A DNA stretch of 64,000 nucleotides from Mycobacterium stomatepiae (GCF_010731715.1 NZ_AP022587.1:4340001-4404000), one strand, 5' to 3'; counted from the stretch's first letter, positions 33,981 through 43,123 are shown. Notes: generated by a model from the sequence alone, not told the origin. A program made the numbers and translations.

Positions 33981-34445
33981 ATGGCGGAACTCAAAGCCCG
34001 GCTTCGGGCGGACCTCACCGGGGCGATGAAGACCCAGGATAAGTTGCGGACCGCGACCCTGCGCATGTTGCTGGCCGCTGTCCAGACCGAGGAGGTTTCT
34101 GGTAAGGAGGCCAGGGAACTATCGGACGACGAAATCCTCAAGGTGTTCGCCCGGGAATCCCGCAAGCGCGGTGAGGCCGCCGAGATTTACACCCAAAACG
34201 GCCGCGGTGAACTCGCCGCCAACGAGCACGCCGAGGCGCGGATCATCGACGAGTATCTGCCGACGCCGCTCAACGAGGCGGAGTTAGCCGACGTGGTCGA
34301 CACCGCCATCGCTCAGGTTGCTGAGGCGATCGGCGAGCGGCCCAGCATGAAGCAAATGGGACAGGTCATGAAGGCGGCGACCGCGATCGCGGCCGGGAAG
34401 GCCGATGGCTCGCGGCTGTCCGCGGCGGTCAAAGACCGGCTGTAA
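33981..34445 (+). CDS. GatB/YqeY-domain protein (Rv3688c-like)
   Basis: 154 aa, entirely a YqeY-like domain (MKTQDKLRTATLRMLLAAVQ, DDEILKVFARESRKRGEAAEIY, RPSMKQMGQVMKAATAIAAGKADGSRLSAAVK). Related to the tail domain of the GatB subunit of the tRNA amidotransferase; may bind tRNA, but the free-standing role is unknown. ATG 33981 gives the M. tuberculosis length. Confidence 0.88.
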   Translation: MAELKARLRADLTGAMKTQDKLRTATLRMLLAAVQTEEVSGKEARELSDDEILKVFARESRKRGEAAEIYTQNGRGELAANEHAEARIIDEYLPTPLNEAELADVVDTAIAQVAEAIGERPSMKQMGQVMKAATAIAAGKADGSRLSAAVKDRL

Positions 34446-34495
34446 GCCGGCGCGCGGCCTGTTTGCGTCGGTGGGCCCGGGGTACCCGAACTGTT

Positions 34496-35482
34496 ATGAC
34501 GAAGTTCGGCTATACCCTGATGACCGAGCAGAACGGCCCCAAAGACCTTGTGCAGTACGCGGTTTCGGCTGAGCAGCGCGGGTTCGACTTCGAGGTGTGC
34601 AGCGACCACTTCTCCCCATGGCTGGCATCGCAGGGGCATGCCCCCAACGCCTGGGCGGTGCTGGGCGCGGTGGCCCAGGCAACCGAGCAGGTCGACTTGT
34701 ACACCTATGTGACATGTCCGACGATGCGGTATCACCCCGCAGTGGTCGCCCAGCAGGCAGCGACCGTGCAGATTCTCGCCGACGGGCGGTTCACGCTCGG
34801 GTTAGGTAGCGGCGAGAACCTCAACGAACACGTTGTCGGCAAGGGCTGGCCCACCGTCGAACGGCGCCAGGACATGCTGCGCGAAGCCATCAAAATCATT
34901 CGTGAGCTGTTCGGCGGCCGGCTGGTGAACTGGCGGGGCGACTACTTTCAGGTGGACTCCGCGCGATTGTGGGATGTTCCCGACGTTCCGGTCGGCCTCG
35001 GTGTGGCGATGAGCGGACCGAAGGGTGTCGAGAAATTCGCCAAGCTCGCCGACCATCTGATCGCGGTGCAGCCCGACAAGGCCCTGGTGAACTCGTGGCA
35101 TGTCGCCCGGCAGGCCGCCAATGGAACCGAAGGGGGGCGAGTGGTCGGCCAGATACCGGTGTGCTGGGACCCCGGCCGTGATGCCGCCGTCGAGCGCGCG
35201 CATGACCAGTTCCGCTGGTTCGGCGGGGGTTGGGCGGTCAACGCCGACTTGCCGACGCCGGCGGGCTTCGCCGGGGCGACGCAGTTCGTGCGTCCTGAGG
35301 ACGTCGCCGATGCCATCCCCTGCGGACCGGATCTGGATGCGATCGTGGAAAGTGTCCGGTCCTACTGGGAAGCCGGCTTCACCGACATCGCGTTGATCCA
35401 AATCGGTGGCCAAACACAAGATCTGTTCCTCAAAGAAGCGGCGGAGCCTTTGCTTGCGGCGCTGCGGGCCGCATCGCCTTAG
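34496..35482 (+). CDS. LLM-class (F420-dependent) oxidoreductase
   Basis: 328 aa luciferase-like TIM barrel of the type close to F420-dependent glucose-6-phosphate dehydrogenase (TIGR03557-like). Visible segments: FDFEVCSDHFSPWLASQGHAPNAWAVLGA near residue 27, LTYVTCPT-type strand, RFTLGLGSGENLNEHVVGKGWP, and DYFQVDSARLWD. Mycobacteria use F420 widely. The substrate cannot be told from sequence. Confidence 0.8.
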   Translation: MTKFGYTLMTEQNGPKDLVQYAVSAEQRGFDFEVCSDHFSPWLASQGHAPNAWAVLGAVAQATEQVDLYTYVTCPTMRYHPAVVAQQAATVQILADGRFTLGLGSGENLNEHVVGKGWPTVERRQDMLREAIKIIRELFGGRLVNWRGDYFQVDSARLWDVPDVPVGLGVAMSGPKGVEKFAKLADHLIAVQPDKALVNSWHVARQAANGTEGGRVVGQIPVCWDPGRDAAVERAHDQFRWFGGGWAVNADLPTPAGFAGATQFVRPEDVADAIPCGPDLDAIVESVRSYWEAGFTDIALIQIGGQTQDLFLKEAAEPLLAALRAASP

Positions 35483-35544
35483 CGCACGCGTTTGACGAGT
35501 TCCGGCAAGGGTATTCGGGCGAACATCACGCGAGGGAGATACCC

Positions 35545-35838
35545 ATGACCGATCCATCCGACACGACAACCACCGCATTGGTGAACGGCCTCGCCGGAGC
35601 CAGTGTGGGCCTGGGCGTGAGCGAAATCCTGGCGCCTGGAAGAGTCGCCGCGCTCGCGGGTGTGGACGACAACAGGCTGACGCGGCGCGTCATTCGAGCG
35701 TTGGGTGTGCGTGAATGTGGCCATGGCGCGGCGTTGTTGGGTGGCCCCAATGGCTTGGTATGGACACGGGTCGCCGGCGATGTCATGGATGTAGCGCTGT
35801 TGGCGGCGGGGGTGGCGCGTCGCGGTCGTGGACGGTGA
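35545..35838 (+). CDS. Small membrane-associated hypothetical protein
   Basis: 97 aa with GGGAGA 6 bases before the ATG. Two weak hydrophobic helices (GLAGASVGLGVSEILAPGRVAALAGV and VAGDVMDVALLAAGVA) enclose an RALGVRECGHGAALL segment. It resembles the N-terminal part of proteins that precede SRPBCC cyclase domains, here without the SRPBCC part. Function unknown. Confidence 0.6.
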   Translation: MTDPSDTTTTALVNGLAGASVGLGVSEILAPGRVAALAGVDDNRLTRRVIRALGVRECGHGAALLGGPNGLVWTRVAGDVMDVALLAAGVARRGRGR

Positions 35839-35957
35839 CAACGCGGAATCATCGCCGGCGTGGCGCTTTCCGGAATCGGAGTGCTTGATCTCTATACGGC
35901 ATTACGTAGCACAGGCAACGGCGCCCGCCGTGCTGTTTAACCTTGAAGGAGAATACG

Positions 35958-36512
35958 ATGGCAAACAAACTGCAAGGCAAGACAATTGCTATTCTGGCGG
36001 CAGACGGTGTGGAAAAGGTAGAACTCGAGCAGCCGCGCGCGGCCCTGAAACAAGCGGGTGCCCGGGTTGAAGTCCTCTCGTTGAAAGCCGGCGAAATTCA
36101 GGCGCGTGAACACGATCTCGAGCCCGCTGGACGATTCACGGTCGACCGCGCGGTGTCGGATGCCTCGGTGCATGAGTTCGACGGACTGGTGCTGCCGGGC
36201 GGCACGGTGAACCCCGACAAGCTGCGGATGGATTCGGTCGCAGTCGCATTCGTTCGCGACTTCGTAGGATCCGGAAAGCCGGTCGGGGCCATCTGTCACG
36301 GCCCGTGGACGTTGGTCGAGGCCGGGGTCGCGGCCGGGCGGACCCTTACCTCTTACCCGAGCATTCGCACCGATCTGCGCAATGCGGGCGCACACGTCGT
36401 CGACGAGGAAGTCGTCGTCGACGGCAACTTGGTCACCAGTCGTTGTCCGGCCGACCTGCCGGCATTCTGCGCCACGCTCATCAAGCAATTCGCGCACGCA
36501 ACAACGGGTTAA
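35958..36512 (+). CDS. PfpI/DJ-1 family protein (type 1 glutamine amidotransferase-like)
   Basis: 184 aa. The nucleophile-elbow cysteine is in VGAICHGPWTLVEAG, and VLPGGTVNPDKLR and the N-terminal IAILAADGVEKVELEQPRAALKQAGA are typical of the PfpI/YhbO subgroup, associated with protein deglycation or stress protection. A strong AAGGAG lies 8 bases before the ATG at 35958. Lower GC than its neighbours at the 5' end. Confidence 0.85.
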   Translation: MANKLQGKTIAILAADGVEKVELEQPRAALKQAGARVEVLSLKAGEIQAREHDLEPAGRFTVDRAVSDASVHEFDGLVLPGGTVNPDKLRMDSVAVAFVRDFVGSGKPVGAICHGPWTLVEAGVAAGRTLTSYPSIRTDLRNAGAHVVDEEVVVDGNLVTSRCPADLPAFCATLIKQFAHATTG

Positions 36513-36609
36513 GTCCTCGGCGGGCGGTCTCGGAGTTTCAACGTACTGATTGTGGGCACTACCCAAAAGATGCCGTGATCGCCACGGCTATCATCCGAAA
36601 GGCCCACCG

Positions 36610-37302
36610 TTGACGAGCACATACCCCGTTACCGCCGGCGTTTTGGCTGAACCGACTGTGTATCAGCCACAAGAAGATTCCCGACTGCTCGTTCGCGCAA
36701 TGGAATGCAGCGGGCTGATTCCCGGCCGGCGAGTCCTGGATCTGTGTACCGGAAGCGGCTTCGCCGCCGTCGCGGCAGCCGAAATGGGTTGCGCCAGTGT
36801 GACGGCCTTCGACATTTGCCCACACGCGGTGGATTGCACCCAGGGCAATGCGATCGTCGCGGGAGTCGACATCGACGTTCGGGAAGGTTCGTGGATCGCC
36901 GCCCTGAGATGCGGGCCATTCGAGGTAGTGGTGGCCAACCCCCCCTATGTGACGACACCGCCGGAGGACGACATAGACGTGGTCTCGCCGGGCGTGGGCC
37001 CGTCATGGGCATGGAATGCCGGCGTGGACGGCCGGCGAGTGCTGGACCCGCTTTGTGCGTCGGCTTCAAACCTGTTGCATGACGGGGGATCCCTGCTACT
37101 CGTCCAGTCTGCGCTGGCCGGTGTCCACCGTTCGCTGGACTGCCTGCGGTCGATCGGACTCGACGCCGATGTCGTTGCCTTCGAGCGGATTCCATTCGGC
37201 CCGGTGCTCACGGCGAGGGCCGCGTGGCTGGAGGACATCGGTCTGGTGCCGCACGGTTGCCGGGAAGAGGAGCTGGTGGTGATTCGGGCGGACAAACCAT
37301 GA
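36610..37302 (+). CDS. HemK/PrmC-related methyltransferase
   Basis: 230 aa. VLDLCTGSGFAAVAAAEMG is SAM motif I and VVVANPPYVTTPP carries the NPPY catalytic motif of N5-glutamine or adenine N6-type methyltransferases. VYQPQEDSRLL matches the HemK-related (Mtq2-like) N-terminus, and there is no PrmC N-terminal helical domain. TTG start at 36610 with GAAAGG 8 bases upstream. Its stop overlaps the CDGSH gene's ATG by four bases (ATGA), so the two are coupled. Confidence 0.8.
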   Translation: MTSTYPVTAGVLAEPTVYQPQEDSRLLVRAMECSGLIPGRRVLDLCTGSGFAAVAAAEMGCASVTAFDICPHAVDCTQGNAIVAGVDIDVREGSWIAALRCGPFEVVVANPPYVTTPPEDDIDVVSPGVGPSWAWNAGVDGRRVLDPLCASASNLLHDGGSLLLVQSALAGVHRSLDCLRSIGLDADVVAFERIPFGPVLTARAAWLEDIGLVPHGCREEELVVIRADKP

Positions 37303-37508
37303 CCGGAACTCGGGTCCGTATCGTCCGCAAAGGCCCGATCCTGGTGTCGGGCCCCGCGCGCATCGAAGTCGATGATGGCGTCATCGTGGAATCCGACCGG
37401 TTCATGGTGGCCATCTGCACCTGCGGGCGGAGCAGGGAATACCCGTTGTGCGATACCAGTCACCGGCGCTGTCGGCACGTCGAAGGTGTTGGCCCAAAGC
37501 CTAATTGA
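37299..37508 (+). CDS. CDGSH-type iron-sulfur protein
   Basis: 69 aa. The motif CTCGRSREYPLCDTSH (Cys-x-Cys...Cys...His ligands) near residues 46-61 binds a 2Fe-2S cluster with three Cys and one His. Electron transfer or Fe-S transfer is the likely role. Coupled to the methyltransferase upstream, and its last 8 bases overlap the convergent iron-enzyme gene. Confidence 0.85.
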   Translation: MTGTRVRIVRKGPILVSGPARIEVDDGVIVESDRFMVAICTCGRSREYPLCDTSHRRCRHVEGVGPKPN

Positions 37509-38565
37509 GTGGTCGTCGCAACGAGGACTGATCCTGTTTCCAGCACGTCATGATCTTGTCCGCCAGGCGATCTTCGACCACCGTCAATGCCCGCATTCCG
37601 AAAATCACATCGCGATCGAGCTGGGGCTTGTGGGCGACGAGATCGCCGACCACGTCCAGGCGTACCACCTGTTCGTGAACGGCATCGGCCTCGACGTGCT
37701 CGCGGTAGAACGCGATGCAGGCCCCCGGTGCGTCCATCCGTTCCAACGCTTGGACCATCCGCCGGGAACCCGGCGACGACGTGATCTCCGTGGCGGCGAA
37801 GTGCCCGATGGCCGCGCCACGCAGCCGCCGGTGCAGGCCGAACAGCGACATCAGGTTGACCACCGCGAGCGATTCGGCGGGGACGGCGTCGAGGTAGCCC
37901 AGGTAGGTCGGATCCAGATCGGCCGCGGTCAACAGATCCGCGAAGAGCTGTTGGTGTAGTCGGTGGCCCTGCCCGGCGCCGTACTCGTCGAATTCGACCG
38001 CCACGAATGCCGCCTTGGCGCCGCCCGTCAACCGGGGAATGGCCCACGCATGTGGATCGCCCTCCTTGAGGTGATAGATCGACCGATGCACGAAGTATTC
38101 GCGCATCTGCTGCCAGGTCCCCTTGTCGCGCAAGTGGTAGGACGGTCCAGTTCCGTCGACAGGTTCGACGGAAATCGCGTCCATCTCCGCCGCCGACGTC
38201 CGATCGGGTTCGATCGGGCCGACATCGCGGCGCACACCAGCTAGAAAGGCACGCTCGAGCTCGGCGCGCAGGTGCAGCAGGTCGGGGTTCCACTCCCACG
38301 TGGGATCCACGCCCGCAAAACCCCGGTAGTGCAGCTCGTAGCACATGCACAGGGCCAGCTGCAGGTCGAGTCCGTAGGGGTCCGAATCCCCTACGGATGC
38401 GCCGATGCACGCCAGGTAATCCCCGGCCGGAGGCCCGGCCAACGCGTGCTGCACGGCCGTCGACAGCGGTCCGTGTGCAGCCGGTAGAGCGGGTTCGACG
38501 CTGATCGACGTGGCAGTCACGTCGTTGGAGATACCACGGACGGGGCCGCCGCAAACGGTGCGCAT
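37501..38565 (-). CDS. Iron-containing redox enzyme of the haem-oxygenase-like (HDO) fold
   Basis: 354 aa helical protein. Candidate iron ligands are the Glu/His pairs in MCYELHYRGFAG, FVAVEFDEYGAGQGHRLHQQLF, and FYREHVEADAVHEQVV, matching the ExxH-type pattern of haem-oxygenase-like diiron or mononuclear oxygenases/oxidases. The start may be ATG 38565 or a GTG further in (VTATSISVEP). It converges on the CDGSH gene, which may supply electrons; substrate unknown. Confidence 0.75.
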   Translation of the reverse strand: MRTVCGGPVRGISNDVTATSISVEPALPAAHGPLSTAVQHALAGPPAGDYLACIGASVGDSDPYGLDLQLALCMCYELHYRGFAGVDPTWEWNPDLLHLRAELERAFLAGVRRDVGPIEPDRTSAAEMDAISVEPVDGTGPSYHLRDKGTWQQMREYFVHRSIYHLKEGDPHAWAIPRLTGGAKAAFVAVEFDEYGAGQGHRLHQQLFADLLTAADLDPTYLGYLDAVPAESLAVVNLMSLFGLHRRLRGAAIGHFAATEITSSPGSRRMVQALERMDAPGACIAFYREHVEADAVHEQVVRLDVVGDLVAHKPQLDRDVIFGMRALTVVEDRLADKIMTCWKQDQSSLRRPLN

Positions 38566-38573
38566 GACGTTCG

Positions 38574-40811
38574 TTAGCGCCCGCCGGACCAGTCATCGGC
38601 GCTCGCGGGTGCCGCGGGGAGCCGGAAGGTGATGTTGACGACGGTTCCGGTTGGGCTGCTGTCGATTTCCATCGTGCTGCTGATGGCCCTCATCAGGATC
38701 AGGCCGCGGCCGCTGTTACCCGGGTTGATCGCCGGCGGTTTCCAGGAGCCGTGGTCGGTGATGTGGGCGCGAACTTCGCCGTCGACGGTTTCGACTTCGA
38801 GCAGGGTCGTCCCGAGGCCGTGCCCGCGGTACGCGTGTTCGACGCAGTTGGTGCACCCTTCGTTGACGACCAGCACGATGTCGTCGACGAGTTCGTCCGG
38901 GACGTCGGCAGCCCTGAGCCAGTCGGCCAGCCGATGTCGAATGACGGCCAATTCGTCTGCGATAGCGTGTGTTTCGATCCGCAGCGGCGCCTGCTGGTGC
39001 CGGTAGATCACCATCGCCACATCGTCGTCGTATCCTGTCGCCGGGGCTAGCTCACGAAGCACCGCGTCCGCGACGGTGTCCAGCGGCAGCGTCCTGGTCT
39101 GCACCAAAACCTCTGCAGCACGGGTTATCCCGTCGTCCAGCGACTCGTGTTTGCGTTCCACCAACCCGTCGGTGAACACCATCAGCGTCGAGCCGGAGGG
39201 CAGCCGCCGCGAGATCTGCGGGCGAGGTTCGTCGCGAAGGACCGCGAGCGGCACCGACCGCGCATCGGTCAGCACCGTGATGCCCGTCGGTCCGGCGAGC
39301 ACCGCGGGCATGTGACCGGCATTGCTGTACTCCAAGACGCCGGATTCGGTGTTCAGGATCGCCAGAAAAACGGTGGTGCAGTAGGCATTCGGGATGACCG
39401 AGGCCGCCAGGTCGAGTTGCTCGAGCACCGCCGCGGGGTCGGCGCCGTTAATCAGCAGCGCGCGCGCCGAGCTGCGTAACTGGCCCATGATCGCGGCTGC
39501 CGGCAGGCCCCGGCCCACGCAGTCGCCGACGACGATGCCGATGCGGTGCTCGCCGATCGACAGCACGTCGTACCAGTCGCCGCCGATCTCCAGCGGCAGG
39601 ACCGCCGGCTCGTAGCGCATCGCGAACCCCGGCGGCGGCTCGATGGGCGGCAGCATCGCGCGCTGCAGCGTCAGCGAAGTCTCGCGGGCGCTCTCGAATT
39701 GGCGCACATGCTGCATGGCCAGACTCAGGTGTCCGATCAGCACCGTGACCAGCAGCCGATCCTCGGCGCTGACCCAGCGCGGTGCGCCGAGCTCGAGCCA
39801 CAAGGCAAGGTCCCCGGTGCCCGAGAGCACGGCCACCAAACCCTGCGCCTTGCCGGGCTTGTTCGGCTGCTCAATGGTTTTGGCCGTCAGCGGCAGCTGT
39901 TGGCGGGCATCCTGAAATGTGTGGCGCAACCAGGGGTCCAGTCCGCGCCACGTCGTCTCCGCGGGTTCGCCCGCCACCTGAACGGTCGGTTCGCCTTCGC
40001 CACCCGGCCAGGTCACGGCGATCACTCGCTGCACGCCGATCGCCGTCCGGCATTCATCGAGGGTGATCTCCAGCAACTCGGCGACGCTCTTGGCTACCGC
40101 GACGGCGGTGGCTAGGCGCAGCACGGCGCTCTCCCGGGCGGCGAATGCCCGCTCCGCGGTGACGTCGCGAATCGTCCCCACGAAGGCCGCCTGGTCGGCA
40201 TCGGTGTCTTTGACGGCATTGATGCTCACCATCACCCAAGCCAGGTGCCCGTCTCGGTGCCGGATCGGTGTCTCGTACTCGGTGCCGCCCTCGCTGCGGA
40301 CCCGCGACTGGTTTTCTCGCGCGGCCTTCTTGTCGACCAGCCATGGATGCGGCCACCGGTAGGGCAAGCCCTCGGCGGGGTAGCCGAGGATGTCGATGAA
40401 GGCGTCGTTCATCTCGATGATGGAGCCTTCGTGATCGGCGACGAAGAAGCCCTCCTGCAACGAATTCACCAGGGCGGTACGGAATTTGTCGCGGTCGGCG
40501 AGTCCGTCGGCGCGGGCACGCTGCTCGGCGTAGCGCTTGGTGCCGTCGAGGAACCCTCGCGTCGCGACGTCGAGCGGAGCCAGCGTCTGCAGCAGGAATT
40601 CCAGTGCGATCGGTGCGTCGATCTGGATGTCTTTGGACAATTCGAGGACCAGCCGGACATGGTTCTCGATGATGTCGAGCATGCTGATTTGTTCTTGCAA
40701 CGCGCGGCGGCCCAACTCGTGGGCGACGTCGAGGATGTGATCGTCGCGGCCGTCCAAGTAGGATCGCAGCGCGGCCGTGTATTCAGCGTGAAATTCGTGT
40801 GCATCGGTCAT
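38574..40811 (-). CDS. Multidomain PP2C phosphatase/anti-sigma kinase (RsbU-PAS-GAF-SpoIIE-HATPase)
   Basis: 745 aa. In order: RsbU-type N-terminal helical domain (1-90), PAS (about 110-225, FFVADHEGSIIEMNDAFIDILGYP), GAF (about 230-370), SpoIIE/PP2C phosphatase (about 385-600, IGGDWYDVLSIGEHRIGIVVGDCVGRGLPAA, LMVFTDGLVERKH), and C-terminal RsbW-like HATPase (about 605-735, LVVNEGCTNCVEHAYRG, SGRGLILMRAI). It combines the RsbU output phosphatase with an anti-sigma kinase. RsbT should activate it through the N-terminal domain. Likely target: an anti-anti-sigma factor such as RsfB. The start overlaps the rsbX stop by 4 bases. Confidence 0.85.
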   Translation of the reverse strand: MTDAHEFHAEYTAALRSYLDGRDDHILDVAHELGRRALQEQISMLDIIENHVRLVLELSKDIQIDAPIALEFLLQTLAPLDVATRGFLDGTKRYAEQRARADGLADRDKFRTALVNSLQEGFFVADHEGSIIEMNDAFIDILGYPAEGLPYRWPHPWLVDKKAARENQSRVRSEGGTEYETPIRHRDGHLAWVMVSINAVKDTDADQAAFVGTIRDVTAERAFAARESAVLRLATAVAVAKSVAELLEITLDECRTAIGVQRVIAVTWPGGEGEPTVQVAGEPAETTWRGLDPWLRHTFQDARQQLPLTAKTIEQPNKPGKAQGLVAVLSGTGDLALWLELGAPRWVSAEDRLLVTVLIGHLSLAMQHVRQFESARETSLTLQRAMLPPIEPPPGFAMRYEPAVLPLEIGGDWYDVLSIGEHRIGIVVGDCVGRGLPAAAIMGQLRSSARALLINGADPAAVLEQLDLAASVIPNAYCTTVFLAILNTESGVLEYSNAGHMPAVLAGPTGITVLTDARSVPLAVLRDEPRPQISRRLPSGSTLMVFTDGLVERKHESLDDGITRAAEVLVQTRTLPLDTVADAVLRELAPATGYDDDVAMVIYRHQQAPLRIETHAIADELAVIRHRLADWLRAADVPDELVDDIVLVVNEGCTNCVEHAYRGHGLGTTLLEVETVDGEVRAHITDHGSWKPPAINPGNSGRGLILMRAISSTMEIDSSPTGTVVNITFRLPAAPASADDWSGGR

Positions 40812-41434
40812 GTCAAGGCTCCCCGGTGACGCGCGGCGAGCACCATGGTGTCGTCGGTTTCCTTCGCGTGTTTACCCAGAATGTGGTCGGCGATCACCAC
40901 GGCCGAAGCGGCGAAGTCGATGTGGTCCAGGTGATCCTCGGCGATGCCGTCGCTGGCCAGCACGATCAAGTCGCCGACCCGAAGTGAAACGACCTGGGCG
41001 GGCCTGATCTCCGGGATGCGATAGCCGACGATGCCGGCGGCAAGACGCGCGCTGGACCGGATGTGCACGCCGGTCACATCCTTGGAGACGAGGTGGGCGC
41101 TGACGTTTCCCACCCCGGCCCAGGTGAGCGTCTTGGCCGCGTAATCCACCCGCGCCAGGGTCATCGCGACTCCTCGGGTCCCGCCCAACACCCGGTGGCA
41201 GAGCTGGATTAAGACCTCGAGCCGCTCGCCGGAAGCCCGCTGGACGGCATCGACGGCGCGCATCGCCGCACTCGCGGCGGCGGGACCGTGACCGAGGCCG
41301 TCGATAACCCCGAACAAGGCGGCACCGTCGTCCACGGCGATTGCGATCTTTCGATCGCCGCTGGTGTTCTCGCCGGCTAGTGGGCGCCCCGCGTTCGCCC
41401 ACTCGATTGGTCCCAGTCGTCCGTTTTCACGCAC
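40808..41434 (-). CDS. rsbX: RsbX-type serine phosphatase
   Basis: 208 aa single-domain PP2C/SpoIIE phosphatase. FGVIDGLGHGPAAASAA and VLASDGIAEDHL hold the metal-binding aspartates. In Bacillus, RsbX resets the stressosome by dephosphorylating RsbS and RsbR. Start overlaps the rsbT stop by 8 bases. Confidence 0.85.
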   Translation of the reverse strand: MRENGRLGPIEWANAGRPLAGENTSGDRKIAIAVDDGAALFGVIDGLGHGPAAASAAMRAVDAVQRASGERLEVLIQLCHRVLGGTRGVAMTLARVDYAAKTLTWAGVGNVSAHLVSKDVTGVHIRSSARLAAGIVGYRIPEIRPAQVVSLRVGDLIVLASDGIAEDHLDHIDFAASAVVIADHILGKHAKETDDTMVLAARHRGALT

Positions 41435-41837
41435 GGCCGGGAACCCACTTCCACATTTCGATGACTGTTCCCTTGCCGAGTGCGGACTCCACGACCAGCC
41501 GGTCCATCAATCGGCGCGACCCTGGCAGTCCCATGCCCAAGCCGCGACCGGTCGAATACCCGTCCTCCATTGCCCGCTCGATATCGGCGATGCCGGGACC
41601 GTCGTCCTCGGCACGAACCACCAGCGCCTGGCGGCCGTCACGCTCGGCCACCCAGACGCGCACGGCGCCGCGTCCCGCGTAGCTGGTGATGTTGCGGGCG
41701 ATCTCGGAGATCGCCGTGGAGATCATGGTGACGTCGGTCAGCGAGAATCCGAGGTCTAGGGCGAGCTGGTGTCCGGCCTTGCGGGCTTCGACGATGTCGT
41801 CGGGGTTGTTGATGTCGACGACAATGTCACACGACAC
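41427..41837 (-). CDS. rsbT: RsbT-type switch serine kinase
   Basis: 136 aa HATPase kinase: the N-box in ISTAISEIARNITSYAGRG, G1 box DDGPGI, and G2 box STGRGLGMGLPGSRRLMD. In stressosomes it is held by RsbR/RsbS, phosphorylates them on stress, then leaves to activate RsbU. Overlaps rsbS by 11 bases, implying fixed stoichiometry. Confidence 0.9.
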   Translation of the reverse strand: MSCDIVVDINNPDDIVEARKAGHQLALDLGFSLTDVTMISTAISEIARNITSYAGRGAVRVWVAERDGRQALVVRAEDDGPGIADIERAMEDGYSTGRGLGMGLPGSRRLMDRLVVESALGKGTVIEMWKWVPGRA

Positions 41838-42216
41838 CGTCGCGCCCGATCGTCGGTTTGCCCACTCCCCGTTGGCGATTCAGCAGCGCGAGGCCCTCTT
41901 CGAGGTCCAGGGCGGTGTTCATGTCGTCGAAGGTCAGACCTAGTTGAACCATCGCAAAGGCCACTTCTGGCTGCAGACCCACGATCACGGTGTCGGCACC
42001 GCGCAGCCGGGTCATGTGGGCGATCGTTCGCAGGGACCGTGCGGCGAACGAATCCATCACGTCGATCGCGGTGACGTCGACGATGATGCCCTGCGCGCGG
42101 AATTGACTGACCCGCTCCATCAGGTCGTACCGCAGTCGTTCGGCGTCGGAGTCGGACAGGGCGGCCTGCACCGAGGCGATGAGGATCGAGCCCTGCTTCA
42201 GGATGGGTACTGGCAT
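41827..42216 (-). CDS. rsbS: RsbS-type stressosome scaffold (STAS domain)
   Basis: 129 aa single STAS domain. MPVPILKQGSILIASVQAALSDSD at the start, and the phosphoacceptor serine in IDVMDSFAARSLRTIAHM (the counterpart of B. subtilis RsbS Ser59). Start at ATG 42216, 22 bases after the rsbR stop. Confidence 0.9.
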   Translation of the reverse strand: MPVPILKQGSILIASVQAALSDSDAERLRYDLMERVSQFRAQGIIVDVTAIDVMDSFAARSLRTIAHMTRLRGADTVIVGLQPEVAFAMVQLGLTFDDMNTALDLEEGLALLNRQRGVGKPTIGRDGVV

Positions 42217-42238
42217 GCGGTGCTCGCGTCGGTTGCGC

Positions 42239-43123
42239 TCACCCTGGCTGCTCGCCGGTGCGCGTGACTTCGTAGCCGAGCAGGCGCTCGGCTTCTTCGA
42301 TACCACCCTGCAGGTCACCGACGGCGTTCATCTTCGACAGATCCAGGCCGATCGTCACCAGCGTCAGCGCGATCTCCGAGGACAGGCCGGTGATGATCAC
42401 GCTCGCGCCCATCAGGCCGGACGCGTCGACCGTCTGCACCAGGTGGTTGGCCACGGTGCAGTCGATGGTCGGCACACCAGTGATGTCGATGACGACGACC
42501 TTGGCACGGTTGGCGCGGATGGCACGCAGCAGCTGCTCGGTGACCTGACGGGCGCGCTGACTGTCCAGCACACCGATGATCGGCAGAATCAGCAGCTGCT
42601 CGCGCACCTGCAGCACCGGGGTGGACAGCTCGCGGATCGCTTCCTGCTGCTGGCGGATGATGCGCTCGCGTTCCTGAACGAAGGACACGCCGACGGTGTT
42701 GGCGATGCGGTTGGCGGCCGGCTCGTAGGCGTCCAGTACCCGGTTCAGCATTTCGAACTCGGCTTGGTACTTCTCGAACAGCGAGCGCGCCAGCACGTCG
42801 CGCAACAGCAGCACGATGCCGAGCACCTCGTCGGTTTCCACCCCTCGCGGGATGATGCGCTCGGACAGGTCGCGGGCGTAGGCCTGCAGCGCCTCGACGC
42901 TACCGGTCTCGAGCACCTCGACGTAGTTGTCGTATACGGCGGTCGCCTCGGAGAAGAGTTCCTCCGGCGTCATCGCAGTCAGCAATTCGGCCTCGGTGAT
43001 TCTTCGGGCCCACTCCTCGCGCAGAACGGTGCGATTTTGCCTCAGGTGCTGCACTAACTGCGGAAGTAGACCTTCGCTGGAGACGCTGGCAGTGGTGGTG
43101 CTGGTGCTGCTGGAATCTGACAT
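42239..43123 (-). CDS. rsbR: RsbR-type stressosome sensor
   Basis: 294 aa: N-terminal helical/globin-like sensor domain (20-150), linker helix (ERERIIRQQQEAIRELSTPVLQV) and C-terminal STAS domain (about 170-285, VVVIDITGVPTIDCTVANHLVQ). By my alignment from memory, B. subtilis RsbRA Thr171 corresponds to Ser188 here and Thr205 to Cys222, with Thr223 next. GGGAGG lies upstream of the ATG. First gene of the rsbRSTX-U operon, divergent from rsfB. Confidence 0.9.
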   Translation of the reverse strand: MSDSSSTSTTTASVSSEGLLPQLVQHLRQNRTVLREEWARRITEAELLTAMTPEELFSEATAVYDNYVEVLETGSVEALQAYARDLSERIIPRGVETDEVLGIVLLLRDVLARSLFEKYQAEFEMLNRVLDAYEPAANRIANTVGVSFVQERERIIRQQQEAIRELSTPVLQVREQLLILPIIGVLDSQRARQVTEQLLRAIRANRAKVVVIDITGVPTIDCTVANHLVQTVDASGLMGASVIITGLSSEIALTLVTIGLDLSKMNAVGDLQGGIEEAERLLGYEVTRTGEQPG

